Shown here one piece after another: positions 1-7,461 of a stretch of 11,919 bases of DNA. Position numbers and translations under genes: made by a program. How positions within the stretch are numbered: position 1 is the stretch's first letter; every line of letters starts with the position of its first letter. The DNA comes from Acidobacteriota bacterium (GTDB lineage Bacteria; Acidobacteriota; Thermoanaerobaculia; Multivoradales; JAHEKO01), in assembly GCA_030610025.1 (NCBI GenBank), contig JAUWSP010000029.1, positions 1-11,919 of the forward strand, read 5' to 3'. Below the pieces are notes generated by a model. It did no database searches and was not told where the DNA came from. It worked only from the letters and a program-made list of their open reading frames with translations.

Positions 1-802
1 CCGCCGCGATGAACTTGGATCGACCTTGCGGATTGGTGAGCTTGAGAATCAGCATGTGCTCGGCCAGCCAACCTTCGTCGCGCGCCTGGACAGAGGCGAT
101 GCGCAAGGCGTGGCACTTCTTCCCGAGTAGGGCGTTGCCGCCGTAGCCGGAGCCGTAGGACCAGATCTCCCGGGTCTCGGGGAAGTGGCAGATGTACTTG
201 TTCTCGGCGTTGCAGGGCCAGGGCTGATCCGGCTTCTTCTGACTGTCCAGGGGGTATCCCACCGAGTGGATCCCACGAACGAAGTCTTCACTTTCACCCA
301 GGGCTTCCAGGACCTTTGTGCCCACGCGAGCCATGATGTGCATGTTGCAGACGACGTAGGGCGAATCGGTAATGACGATGCCGATTCTGGCGATGGGGCT
401 GCCGATGGGGCCCATGGAGTAGGGAATGATGAACATCGTCCGGCCTTCCATACAGCTGTCGTAGAGGCCTCTCAGGTGGGCCTTCATCTCCGCCGGATCG
501 CCCCAGTTGTTCGTTGGTCCCGCATCCTCATGATGCTGGGAACAGATGAAGGTGCGATCTTCCACCCGCGCCACGTCGGCCGGGTCCGAGCGTACATAGA
601 GCGAGTTGGGACGCAGCTCGGGATCCAGCCATCGGGCCGTCCCGGTCTCGGTCATGATCTGGGCCAGTTCCTCATACTCCTCGGTGGATCCGTCGCACCA
701 CCAAACCATGCCCGGGGCGCAGAGGTCGGCCACCCTTTCGACCCAGGCCTGCAGTTTCGGGTTCGAGGTCGGCGCAGCTTCTAGGGACGACGTATAACGC
801 AT
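1..802 (-). CDS. pckG: Phosphoenolpyruvate carboxykinase (GTP), N-terminal part, cut by the left edge
   Basis: It converts oxaloacetate plus GTP to phosphoenolpyruvate, GDP and CO2 in the cytosol, the entry step of gluconeogenesis. Only 267 codons plus one base are present, of about 600 usual for the family. The visible part matches GTP-type [16 protein letters not shown] at residues 71-81 (Arg71 corresponds to the oxaloacetate-binding Arg87 of the human enzyme), [11 protein letters not shown] at 126-136, [20 protein letters not shown] at 206-225 and the GKKC lysines at 227-230. The reading stops at SKFIAA, just before the expected P-loop (kinase-1a motif), so the nucleotide site lies outside the window. 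The ATG at 802 is chosen because AGAAAGG sits about 9 bases upstream and the family similarity begins soon after it. The upstream gene on the same strand ends 214 bp away, so a separate promoter is likely. The ATP-type enzyme is unrelated in sequence and excluded. Confidence 0.95.
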   Translation of the reverse strand, partial: MRYTSSLEAAPTSNPKLQAWVERVADLCAPGMVWWCDGSTEEYEELAQIMTETGTARWLDPELRPNSLYVRSDPADVARVEDRTFICSQHHEDAGPTNNWGDPAEMKAHLRGLYDSCMEGRTMFIIPYSMGPIGSPIARIGIVITDSPYVVCNMHIMARVGTKVLEALGESEDFVRGIHSVGYPLDSQKKPDQPWPCNAENKYICHFPETREIWSYGSGYGGNALLGKKCHALRIASVQARDEGWLAEHMLILKLTNPQGRSKFIAA

Positions 803-880
803 CGGATTTGACCTTTCTTCTAGGTGTCAGGGTTTCATGCGCACGGGACCCGACCTGGCCGCCGTGCCGGAGCACCTTTC

Positions 881-920
881 AATATATCAAGAAGGCCACG
901 GACTCCTAGCGAAGCTTCGC
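881..920 (-). promoter_or_regulatory. Possible pckG promoter region: -10-like hexamer plus a 12-bp palindrome
   Basis: On the minus strand an AT-rich island in otherwise GC-rich DNA gives TATATT at 886-881, about 80 bases before the pckG ATG. I cannot find a convincing -35 hexamer at 16-18 bp. A perfect palindrome GCGAAGCTTCGC at 909-920 sits about where a -35 element or activator site would be. This could be an activated promoter with its operator, but that is inference from position and symmetry only. The rest of the 803-1016 spacer holds two small hairpins, described separately. Confidence 0.3.
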
Positions 921-969
921 CTCGAACCGACGAGAAGACAGCAGAGGGCACCAGACCCACAGAACTCGA

Positions 970-1015
970 CTCGAACATGACGATGTCGAGCCATGGGCTG
1001 GGCCGCCAGGGGCGG
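970..1015 (-). terminator. Two weak hairpins after the GGDEF-EAL gene, possible terminator
   Basis: Read on the minus strand, the first hairpin (1003-1015; 5-bp GC stem CCGCC/GGCGG with a 3-base loop) begins one base after the TAG stop of the GGDEF-EAL gene. The second (970-990) has an 8-bp stem with one bulged base and a 4-base loop. Neither is followed by a T-run, so neither is a classic intrinsic terminator. They may protect the 3' end of the transcript or mark a factor-dependent end, or be chance structure in GC-rich DNA. Confidence 0.2.
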
Positions 1016-1016
1016 G

Positions 1017-3479
1017 CTACGGATCTTTGCCTTCGGTCAGAGGTCGGGGCCGCTGGAAGAGGTACCCTTGAACATAGTCGACCCCGATCTGCTGAAGGGC
1101 CTCGAGTGTGGCTTCGTCCTCGACCGACTCGGCGATGGTGCGGAGCCCCATCACCTCGCCAATCTCGTGGATCGATGCGACGAGAGCAGCCTGGATCGGG
1201 TCGGCGACCATTTCGCGCACGAACCCTCCATCGATCTTCAGAAAGTCCAGAGGCAGGTTCTTCAGGTAACCGAAGGAGCTCAGACCCTGGCCGAAGTCGT
1301 CGAGAACGAAACGGCAGCCCAGGCCTTTCAGCACTGAAATGAATCGCATCGCCATCGGTAGGTTGGCGATGGCGGCGGTCTCGGTGATCTCGAAAAAGAC
1401 GCGCTCGGGTGGAATCCTGGTCTTGTCGAGCTCTTCCACCACGAAGTCGAGGAACCCCTCGGCCCCCAGACTCAGACCCGACAGATTGATGGCGAATCGA
1501 CTGTTCTCAGCCAGGGCGCAATTGCTAGGGTCTGCGAGTTGCCGCAAGGCGGTGCTCAGGACCCAACGGTCAATCGTCGGAATCAGTCCGTAGCGCTCGG
1601 CTGCCGGAATGAAGGCTCCCGGATAGACCAGCTTGCCCTCTTCGTCGATCAGGCGGATGAAGAGCTCGCTCAGTGGAGGCTCGGAGTCGCTGCCGCCGAG
1701 AGGCTTGATGATCTGGTGATAGAGCCGGAAACGGTCCTCGTCGAGGGCCTTCTGGAGGCGGGAGATCCACTGCATCTCCCCATATCTCTCGGCAATCTCG
1801 CGGTCGCCGGGTTGATAGATGTGGATGGAGCCGCCGCCCTTGTCCTTGGCTACGAAACAGGCAGCGTCCGCGGCACTCAACAGGGCATCCGCACCGGAGT
1901 GCGAGGCAGACAAAGGTGCCAGACCGCCGCTGACCCGGTTGGTGAAGGTGCGGCCGCCCCAATGGAAGCGAAAGCTGTGGATGGCTTCGCTGATCTCCTT
2001 CGCGCGCTGCTCCGCCTCTTCCGGGGAGCAGTCTCGGAAGAGAATACCGAACTCATCGCCTCCCAGACGTGCCAGGACGTCCTGTTGCCGGACCCTCTCC
2101 TCGATGACCGAGGCGATCTTTCGAATCAACTGGTCACCGGCGGTATGGCCGCAGGTCTCGTTGACGAGCTTGAACGCATCGAGGTCCAGCTGACAAAGGG
2201 CATGTCGCCCGCCCCGCCCGCTGCGCGACTGCAGTGTCTGCCGGAGCTGTTGTTCGAACTCCCGGCGATTGATCAGGCCGGTCAGGGGGTCGTGGCTCGC
2301 CAGGTGCTCCATTTCGTCTTCCACCCGGCGGACCTGGGTCAGGTCCTTGAAGACGAGGATGGAGCCGATGACCTTGCCTTCCTGGTTGCGGATTGGAGCG
2401 GCGGAATCATGGATGGGGAACTTGCTCCCGTCTCTGCGGACCAACAGTCGTTGGCCGAGAAATGCGACTTCTCGTCGCTCTTCCAGGCAGTGGTGGACCG
2501 GGTCGAGGACCTTCTTGCCGGTCTCTTCATCGACCACCCTGTAGACCGCCTCTGCCGCCCTGCCGTAAGCCTCCTCGAGAGTCCAACCGGTGAGCTTCTG
2601 GGCCACCGGATTGAGGTAGTCGATGATGCCCCGGGCGTCGGTCCGGATGACGCCATCGGCGATAGAGGCCAGCGTGACGAGGGCGCGCTCCTTCTCCTGA
2701 AAAAGGGCGCTTTCAGCGATCTTGCGCTCGGTAATGTCATGGGCGACGCCGATGATCCGCTGCGCGCGGCCGTCGGCATCCCGCATCGCTACCGCCCTTT
2801 CGGCCAGCCAACGGACTTCGCCACGGGGCGAGAGGCAACGGATGTCGACCGACAGGTTCTCATCGTCGGCCTTGAGCAATCGGAGGAGCGCGGCTTCGAG
2901 ATTGGGCCGATCCTCGGGGTGAACGAGCTCCAGAAAGGCTCTGCCGCTCGAGATCTGGTCGTGGAGTGGCAGCCCGAAAAGCTGGTCGATGAGCTGGGAC
3001 GTGATGAGAGCGTCAGTGTCGGGGTCCCACTCCCAGGTCACCGAACGTGCGGCCTGTTGGGCAAAGGCGAACCGCTGTTGGACATCGTGCAACGCGATGG
3101 CCGACTGCTCCTGGGCGGTAACGTCGAAAGCGGTGACCAGGCTGGCCGGCTGCCAGTCGAGCTCGACGTATCCGGAGGTCAGGCGTATCCAACGCTCTTC
3201 TCCGTCCTTGCGCCGGAGCTTCCACAGCTCTGCGTTGCCATCGGGCTGAGAAGCTGGTGTGGATCCATTGCCGCCAACAGACAGGGGCTCGGCGAGATCC
3301 TGAAACCCCATGCTCATCATCTCAGGGGCCGAGTAACCGGTCAGCTCTTCGGCGGCCGGGTTCACATAAAGTAATCTCTCGCGGTGGACGAAGATGGCCA
3401 CCGGCATGGTTTCGGCTAAGATTCTGAACCAGTGCTCGGCCTGAGTCAGGGGGCGTGACGGGGGGGGAGTTGGCCTCAT
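1017..3479 (-). CDS. PAS-PAS-PAS-GGDEF-EAL protein, cyclic di-GMP turnover
   Basis: This predicted bifunctional c-di-GMP enzyme has 820 residues and no membrane segment or signal peptide, so it should be cytosolic. Three PAS sensor modules lie at about 14-125, 131-253 and 256-385. The GGDEF domain (about 390-555) has RLGGDEF with GGDEF at 473-477, the metal/nucleotide segment DLDAFKLVNETCGHTAGD and a complete inhibitory I-site RQQD at 464-467, exactly five residues before GGDEF. The EAL domain (about 575-815) reads E605-L-F in place of EAL but keeps the catalytic Glu, INLS (Asn665), FEITE (Glu697, Glu700), LDDFGQG (Asp727, Asp728), LKID (Lys748), AESVE (Glu784) and QGYLFQRP. On sequence, both cyclase and phosphodiesterase activities look possible; which dominates cannot be told. 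The ATG at 3479 follows a weak AGGA. The PAS ligands are unknown. An eight-C run lies in codons 4-7. Confidence 0.95.
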   Translation of the reverse strand: MRPTPPPSRPLTQAEHWFRILAETMPVAIFVHRERLLYVNPAAEELTGYSAPEMMSMGFQDLAEPLSVGGNGSTPASQPDGNAELWKLRRKDGEERWIRLTSGYVELDWQPASLVTAFDVTAQEQSAIALHDVQQRFAFAQQAARSVTWEWDPDTDALITSQLIDQLFGLPLHDQISSGRAFLELVHPEDRPNLEAALLRLLKADDENLSVDIRCLSPRGEVRWLAERAVAMRDADGRAQRIIGVAHDITERKIAESALFQEKERALVTLASIADGVIRTDARGIIDYLNPVAQKLTGWTLEEAYGRAAEAVYRVVDEETGKKVLDPVHHCLEERREVAFLGQRLLVRRDGSKFPIHDSAAPIRNQEGKVIGSILVFKDLTQVRRVEDEMEHLASHDPLTGLINRREFEQQLRQTLQSRSGRGGRHALCQLDLDAFKLVNETCGHTAGDQLIRKIASVIEERVRQQDVLARLGGDEFGILFRDCSPEEAEQRAKEISEAIHSFRFHWGGRTFTNRVSGGLAPLSASHSGADALLSAADAACFVAKDKGGGSIHIYQPGDREIAERYGEMQWISRLQKALDEDRFRLYHQIIKPLGGSDSEPPLSELFIRLIDEEGKLVYPGAFIPAAERYGLIPTIDRWVLSTALRQLADPSNCALAENSRFAINLSGLSLGAEGFLDFVVEELDKTRIPPERVFFEITETAAIANLPMAMRFISVLKGLGCRFVLDDFGQGLSSFGYLKNLPLDFLKIDGGFVREMVADPIQAALVASIHEIGEVMGLRTIAESVEDEATLEALQQIGVDYVQGYLFQRPRPLTEGKDP
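3460..3467. repeat. Eight-base G/C homopolymer in the 5' end of the GGDEF-EAL gene
   Basis: Eight consecutive G on the plus strand are eight C in codons 4-7 of the minus-strand gene, within the Pro-rich start PTPPPSRP. Tracts of this kind can slip during replication, and a one-base change here would stop the protein within its first residues. The frame is intact as given. Confidence 0.5.
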
Positions 3480-3499
3480 GTCGGCAACATCCTGCAGGG

Positions 3500-3505
3500 A
3501 TTATA
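3500..3505 (-). promoter_or_regulatory. Consensus -10 hexamer for the GGDEF-EAL gene
   Basis: Read on the minus strand, TATAAT lies 20 bases before the ATG at 3479, predicting a leader of only about 13-15 bases. No good -35 is visible at 16-18 bp (GTCCCG lies there), so the promoter may need an activator or be weak. It overlaps the ribosome-binding site of the divergent thioesterase gene. Confidence 0.4.
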
Positions 3506-3508
3506 GCG

Positions 3509-4093
3509 GTGGAAAAACAACGCGGGACGAAGAATCAGGCAGGCATCCCAGAGCTGCCGCCCGAGGTGACTGCGGAATCCGACTGGGAGCCCTTCGTGCC
3601 TCTCGCGCTGGAGGGAGGACAGCGGTCTTTTGTCAGCGGAAAGCCGCAGAGCGGCCTGCTGAGAGTCCAATATTTCAGACGGTCTGGGGATGGTGCGGTG
3701 GTGGGCCGGGCCTGGTTCGGACCCGGCGCGGCCGGTCCACCGGGGCATGCGCACGGTGGCAGCATAGCGGCGGTTCTCGATGAGGCCATGGGGGGGGCAG
3801 CCTGGTCGAGTGGCTATGCCTCGGTGGCGGCGCATCTCGAGGTCGACTTCACGAAGATGATCCCCCTGGGGACCGACGCCTTGCTCGAAGCGTGGGTCGA
3901 AGAAGTGCATGGAAGGAAGGTGACGACCCGTGGCAGGTTGCTCGATGATCACGGCGAGTCCCTTGCCGAGGCGGTCGGGCTGTTCGTAGTGCTCGACGCC
4001 GAGCGGTCCGGAGACGTGCTCGAACAGGTAGCGAAGGCCATGGGAGTCGATCCGGCCGAGCTGCTGTCGAATCTGGGGACACCGCACGAGTAG
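3509..4093 (+). CDS. PaaI/THEM4-like hotdog-fold thioesterase
   Basis: This is a predicted acyl-CoA thioesterase that hydrolyses a thioester to a free acid and CoA; the substrate is not predictable. With the GTG start at 3509 it has 194 residues. The hotdog core (about 65-165) carries GHAHGG at 79-84 followed by LDEAMGG with Asp91-Glu92. This is the usual PaaI/THEM4 active-site layout, in which the helix after HGG presents the acidic residue. The first roughly 60 residues are variable and the C-terminal 30 form an extra charged tail. The GTG is preferred because GCAGGGA ends 8 bases before it; an ATG at 3455 would overlap the divergent gene and lacks a ribosome site. An eight-G run (3790-3797) lies in the helix codons. 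The SMUG1 gene follows after 16 bp, suggesting one transcript. The family is clear; the role is unknown. Confidence 0.88.
   Translation: MEKQRGTKNQAGIPELPPEVTAESDWEPFVPLALEGGQRSFVSGKPQSGLLRVQYFRRSGDGAVVGRAWFGPGAAGPPGHAHGGSIAAVLDEAMGGAAWSSGYASVAAHLEVDFTKMIPLGTDALLEAWVEEVHGRKVTTRGRLLDDHGESLAEAVGLFVVLDAERSGDVLEQVAKAMGVDPAELLSNLGTPHE
3790..3797. repeat. Eight-base G homopolymer inside the thioesterase gene
   Basis: Eight consecutive G span the codons for Met-Gly-Gly just after the catalytic Asp-Glu pair. A one-base slip would disrupt the hotdog fold. The frame is open as given, so this is a potential slip site or sequencing risk, not a lesion. Confidence 0.45.
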
Positions 4094-4109
4094 TCGAGGA
4101 GGGCCTTGC

Positions 4110-4826
4110 GTGTCCGGTCTACCTGCCATCGCGAAAGATCTCTCCGCGGCTCTCCGACCTCTTCGCTTCGATTTGCCGGTAACTCACGTCTACGATCCTC
4201 TCGACTATGCGTGGCCGGCGCACCAGGAATACCTGGAGCGGTTTGGGCAGGGTTCCAAGGAGGCCGTCCTGGTGGGGATGAATCCTGGGCCCTGGGGCAT
4301 GGCGCAGACGGGAATCCCCTTTGGGGAGGTCTCCTTCGTCAGGGACTGGTTGGCGATCGACAGTCCCGTGGGTCGCCCACATGCCGAGCACCCGAAGCGC
4401 CCGGTCGAGGGATTGGCCTGTTCCCGGAGTGAGGTCAGTGGACGACGAGTCTGGGGTTGGGCGAAGGACCGGTTCGAAACTCCGGAGCGCTTCTTCGAGC
4501 GCTTCTTCATCGCCAACTACTGCCCGCTGATGTTCCTCGAGTCCAGTGGTCGCAACCGCACTCCGGATCGCCTGCCTTCCGGCGAACGGGCGCCGCTGCT
4601 GGCAGCCTGCGACGAAGCGCTGCGGCTCTCTGTTCAGCAGCTCGACCCGACGTGGGTCATCGGAGTCGGTCGATTCGCAGAGGCCAGCGCTCGGCGTGCC
4701 CTCGAGGGTCTCGTCGGGGTGCGGGTGGCGGGAATTCTCCATCCGAGCCCGGCCAGCCCGGCCGCCAACCGGGGTTGGCAGGCTCAGGCCAGGGCTCAGC
4801 TGGCAACCCTCGGTCTCGAGGACTGA
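4110..4826 (+). CDS. smug1: SMUG1-type uracil-DNA glycosylase
   Basis: This base-excision repair enzyme cuts uracil, and in known SMUG1 proteins some oxidised pyrimidines, from DNA by hydrolysing the N-glycosidic bond. The 238 residues follow vertebrate SMUG1 along most of their length: YDPLDYAW at 28-35, motif 1 GMNPGPWGMAQTG at 56-68, PFGEV, EHPKRPVEGL at 93-102, RSEVSG, NYCPL at 136-140, SGRN and motif 2 HPSPASP at 211-217. Asn58 and His211 correspond to human Asn85 and His239, and Phe71 to the uracil-stacking Phe98. The motif 1 GPFG of human SMUG1 is GPWG here, a Phe-to-Trp change beside the active site. The GTG at 4110 is fixed by GAGGAGGG six bases upstream. It lies 16 bp after the thioesterase gene in a likely two-gene operon. 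Families 1, 4 and 5 UDG motifs do not fit. The enzyme is monofunctional in known members, with no Fe-S cluster cysteines seen. Confidence 0.93.
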   Translation: MSGLPAIAKDLSAALRPLRFDLPVTHVYDPLDYAWPAHQEYLERFGQGSKEAVLVGMNPGPWGMAQTGIPFGEVSFVRDWLAIDSPVGRPHAEHPKRPVEGLACSRSEVSGRRVWGWAKDRFETPERFFERFFIANYCPLMFLESSGRNRTPDRLPSGERAPLLAACDEALRLSVQQLDPTWVIGVGRFAEASARRALEGLVGVRVAGILHPSPASPAANRGWQAQARAQLATLGLED

Positions 4827-4900
4827 CATAGCGTGGCGAAAGGCCAGCTGATAGTTTCAACCGCCGTGACCGGTAACCCGTTGATGATTTGGAGACATCG

Positions 4901-7345
4901 TTGACTCCTTCCTTGGCATTTGTGGCCCTTTCCCTGGCTCTCGCGCTTGGGGTTCTCGGTTGGGCGATCGTGCAATTCCGTCGACAGCGCCGCGAGACGG
5001 AGAGACTCCTGGAGGTCGAGCAGGCCCTGCGTCACGATGCGGCCCGGCTTCGGGTCATGCTGGAGCAGCTACCTGCCGTCGTGTGGACCACCGACGCCGG
5101 ACTCGAGTTCACCTCCAGCCGAGGCGCGGCTCTGCGGGGTCTCGGGCTGCAGCCGGACCAGGCGGTTGGACAGTCGATCTTCGAGTACTTCGGCACCGAT
5201 GATGAAGAGTTTCCGGCCATCGTGGCGCATCGGGCGGCGCTCGAAGGGGAGTCTCTGGCATTCGAGATGGAGTGGGGCGGTCAGAGCTTCCACTCCCTGG
5301 TGGAACCCCTTCGAGAAGACAACGGATCGATCGTGGGGACGGTAGGCGTAGCGCTCGATGTGACGGAAATCCGCGAGTCAGAAGCTGCACAGAGGGCCAG
5401 CGAGGAGCGATATCGGGATTTCCTGGCGCACAGCTCGGAGGGAATCTGGCGGTTGGAGCTCGATGAGCGGATGCCGGTCTCACTACCCCTGGACGAGCAG
5501 GTCGAGTTCCTCTACGCGCACGGACAGTTTGCGGAGTGCAACAATGCCCTCGCGTTCATGATCGGCCTGAGCTCGCCGTCACAGCTCGTGGGTGCCACTC
5601 TAGAGCGCCTCCTGTCACGAGATGATCCACAGGTGGTAGACCATCTGCGGCTCTTCATGAAGTCCGACTACGATCTGGAAGAGGCGGAGATCGAGGAGGT
5701 CGATCGGCGGAGTCGATCACGCTTTCATCAGATCAATCTCACCGGAATACTCGAAGATCGATACCTGGTGAGGGTCTGGGGCACGCATCGCGACGTCACC
5801 GACCATCGGCGCGCGGAGCAAGGGCTGCGCGCTTCGGAGGAGCGCTATCGCGAGATCTTCGAAGGGTCTCTCGACACGCTGTTCCTCAGTACGCCCGAAG
5901 GACACCTTCTGGACATCAATCCGGCTGGCGTTCGCCTTCTCGGATACGACAGCAAAGAGGAAGTGCTGCAGGTCGAGATCGAGGAGCTGTACCTCGATCC
6001 CGAGATGCGGCAGAACGGGCTCGACCAGCTCAACCGAGATGGGTTCTTGCGGGACTTCGAGCTTCGCCTGCGGCGCAAAGACGGTAGCGAGGTGAGAGTC
6101 CTGGAGACGACCACTGCGGTGAAGGGTGAAGCGGGCGAGCTATACGCCTTGCGAGGCATGTTGCGCGACGTCACCGAGCAGCGCGCCCTCGAGGAGCAGC
6201 TGCTGCGTTCGCAGAGGATGGAAGCGGTGGGCAGAATGGCAGGTGGTGTGGCCCATGACTTCAACAACCTGCTGACAGTCATCAACGGTCGAAGCGACCT
6301 CCTACGCTCCCAGCTGGATCCTGGCAGTCCGCTGGTCGCCGAGGTCGATGAGATCAAGGCGGCTGGAGAGCGGGCCGCGTCACTGACGCGCCAGCTCCTG
6401 GTTATCAGCCGTCGGCGATCCATCGCGCCTCAGGCCATCAACTTCAACGAGCTGGTGCAGAACATGGAGAATCTGCTGCGGCGCTCGATCGGGGAGCAGG
6501 TCGAGTTGGTCGCACACTTCGCTCCGGATCTCGCCAACGTCAAGGCGGACCCCGGACAGATGGAGCAGGTGATCCTGAACCTGGCCTTGAATGCCCGTGA
6601 CGCCATGCCGCACGGCGGCCGGTTGGTCATCGACACGGCCAATGTCTCGGTGACCCCGGGCTCGGCCCTGGCCCAGTTCGGGCTGGACCCGGCACCCTAT
6701 GCCTTTCTACGCTTCCAGGATTCTGGAACGGGAATCGATCCCGGCATCCGGGGCCAGATCTTCGATCCTTTCTTCAGCACCAAGGATCCCGCTGAAGGAA
6801 CCGGCCTCGGCCTGGCCACGGTCTACGGCATCGTGCAGCAGTCCAACGGCCATATCCGGGTCGAAAGCGAACCAGGCAGGGGAGCCTGCTTCGAGGTCTA
6901 CCTGCCAGCAGTTTCCGAGCCCGTGGAACCGATCCACGAGGAGGTGGTGGAGCCGAGCAGTCCGAGTGGCTCGGAGACGGTGTTGCTGGTCGAGGACGAA
7001 GCCGCCGTCAGGGGTCTGCTGCGACGCTTCATGGATTCCAAGGGCTATCGGGTCTTGGAGGCCTGCGACGGTGAGGAGGCTCTGAGCGTCGTCGAAGAGG
7101 AGCGCGGGCAGATCGACCTCCTGCTGACCGACCTGGTCATGCCTGGCATGGGTGGCTTCGAGCTGGCCCACCGCCTCGAAGCGAAACTACCGGAGGTCAA
7201 GATCCTCTTCATGTCGGGCTATAGCGAGGGAGCAGAGGCCTTCTTCAACAGCGGGCTGGTCTCCGACGCCAAGAACTTCCTGCAGAAGCCCTTTTCCACC
7301 GACCTTCTCGCTCAGCGTCTGCGAGAGGTCCTCGACTCGGGCTGA
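4901..7345 (+). CDS. Membrane-anchored triple-PAS hybrid histidine kinase with C-terminal receiver
   Basis: This sensor kinase autophosphorylates on His and passes phosphate to its own receiver; the output partner is not in the window. With TTG at 4901 it has 814 residues. One membrane helix (about 5-24) is followed directly by cytoplasmic PAS domains at about 45-160, 166-303 and 310-428. The middle PAS is the long type with an [13 protein letters not shown] segment. The HisKA H-box [11 protein letters not shown] has His452. The ATPase domain shows the N-box Asn560/Asn564, DSGTG at 607-611, a DPFFSTK loop and GTGLGL at 633-638. The receiver (about 692-814) has the EDE acidic pair, Asp744 in LLLTD and Lys796 in LQKPF. 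GGAG at 4891-4894 is six bases before TTG 4901; an in-frame TTG at 4889 lacks a ribosome site but would add only four residues. It ends 26 bp before the suf promoter. No periplasmic domain is present, so the signal is probably intracellular. Confidence 0.93.
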   Translation: MTPSLAFVALSLALALGVLGWAIVQFRRQRRETERLLEVEQALRHDAARLRVMLEQLPAVVWTTDAGLEFTSSRGAALRGLGLQPDQAVGQSIFEYFGTDDEEFPAIVAHRAALEGESLAFEMEWGGQSFHSLVEPLREDNGSIVGTVGVALDVTEIRESEAAQRASEERYRDFLAHSSEGIWRLELDERMPVSLPLDEQVEFLYAHGQFAECNNALAFMIGLSSPSQLVGATLERLLSRDDPQVVDHLRLFMKSDYDLEEAEIEEVDRRSRSRFHQINLTGILEDRYLVRVWGTHRDVTDHRRAEQGLRASEERYREIFEGSLDTLFLSTPEGHLLDINPAGVRLLGYDSKEEVLQVEIEELYLDPEMRQNGLDQLNRDGFLRDFELRLRRKDGSEVRVLETTTAVKGEAGELYALRGMLRDVTEQRALEEQLLRSQRMEAVGRMAGGVAHDFNNLLTVINGRSDLLRSQLDPGSPLVAEVDEIKAAGERAASLTRQLLVISRRRSIAPQAINFNELVQNMENLLRRSIGEQVELVAHFAPDLANVKADPGQMEQVILNLALNARDAMPHGGRLVIDTANVSVTPGSALAQFGLDPAPYAFLRFQDSGTGIDPGIRGQIFDPFFSTKDPAEGTGLGLATVYGIVQQSNGHIRVESEPGRGACFEVYLPAVSEPVEPIHEEVVEPSSPSGSETVLLVEDEAAVRGLLRRFMDSKGYRVLEACDGEEALSVVEEERGQIDLLLTDLVMPGMGGFELAHRLEAKLPEVKILFMSGYSEGAEAFFNSGLVSDAKNFLQKPFSTDLLAQRLREVLDSG

Positions 7346-7371
7346 TCCGAACGCCCAACCCACCCCCAGGC

Positions 7372-7399
7372 TTGACATCGGGGAAGCCGCTGGTATGAT
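7372..7399 (+). promoter_or_regulatory. Near-consensus sigma-70 promoter of the suf operon
   Basis: TTGACA (7372-7377) and TATGAT (7394-7399) are separated by 16 bp, and a TG one base before the -10 adds an extended -10 element. Transcription should start near 7405-7407, giving a leader of about 56 bases before the regulator ATG. It begins 26 bp after the kinase stop with no terminator visible between. This is the best promoter in the window. Confidence 0.8.
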
Positions 7400-7404
7400 G
7401 CGGC

Positions 7405-7435
7405 CCTAAACCGGACCATGAAGGTCCTGTTTTGG
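7405..7435. promoter_or_regulatory. Putative operator: 31-bp interrupted dyad over the suf transcription start
   Basis: A symmetric element is centred on 7420. GGACC (7413-7417) and GGTCC (7423-7427) are split by five bases. Outside one unpaired position, AAAC (7408-7411) pairs with GTTT (7429-7432), and beyond another, CC (7405-7406) pairs with GG (7434-7435). The 25-bp core has the same spacing as type-1 IscR sites, in which GACT and AGTC are split by five bases; here these read GACC and GGTC. It covers about +1 to +30 of the predicted transcript, where a bound Rrf2 protein would block initiation. Autorepression by the downstream regulator is inference. A hairpin in the RNA leader is the alternative. 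Confidence 0.6.
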
Positions 7436-7461
7436 AGAAACCGGAGCTAGAAGGCCCAAGC

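Noticed and set aside
185..784. A 199-codon plus-strand open frame opposite pckG
   Set aside because: The minus strand encodes unmistakable PEP carboxykinase; the plus-strand product is unrecognisable.
970..1015. A strong intrinsic terminator after the GGDEF-EAL gene
   Set aside because: The hairpins are short and lack a T-run; kept only as a low-confidence feature.
1539..3374. A 611-codon open frame on the plus strand opposite the GGDEF-EAL gene
   Set aside because: It mirrors the codon pattern of the minus-strand gene in GC-rich DNA and matches no family I recognise, while the minus strand encodes clear PAS, GGDEF and EAL domains.
3455..3508. An ATG at 3455 as the thioesterase start
   Set aside because: It would overlap the divergent gene's coding start and has no ribosome site, whereas the GTG at 3509 has a good one eight bases upstream.
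7418..7450. A 10-codon leader peptide candidate (MKVLFWRNRS) before the SUF regulator
   Set aside because: It has no ribosome-binding site, starts in the centre of the dyad, and shows no run of codons that would suggest attenuation.
7432..7461. An upstream TTG start for the SUF regulator
   Set aside because: The family N-terminus begins at the ATG at 7462, and the TTG lies within the putative operator.
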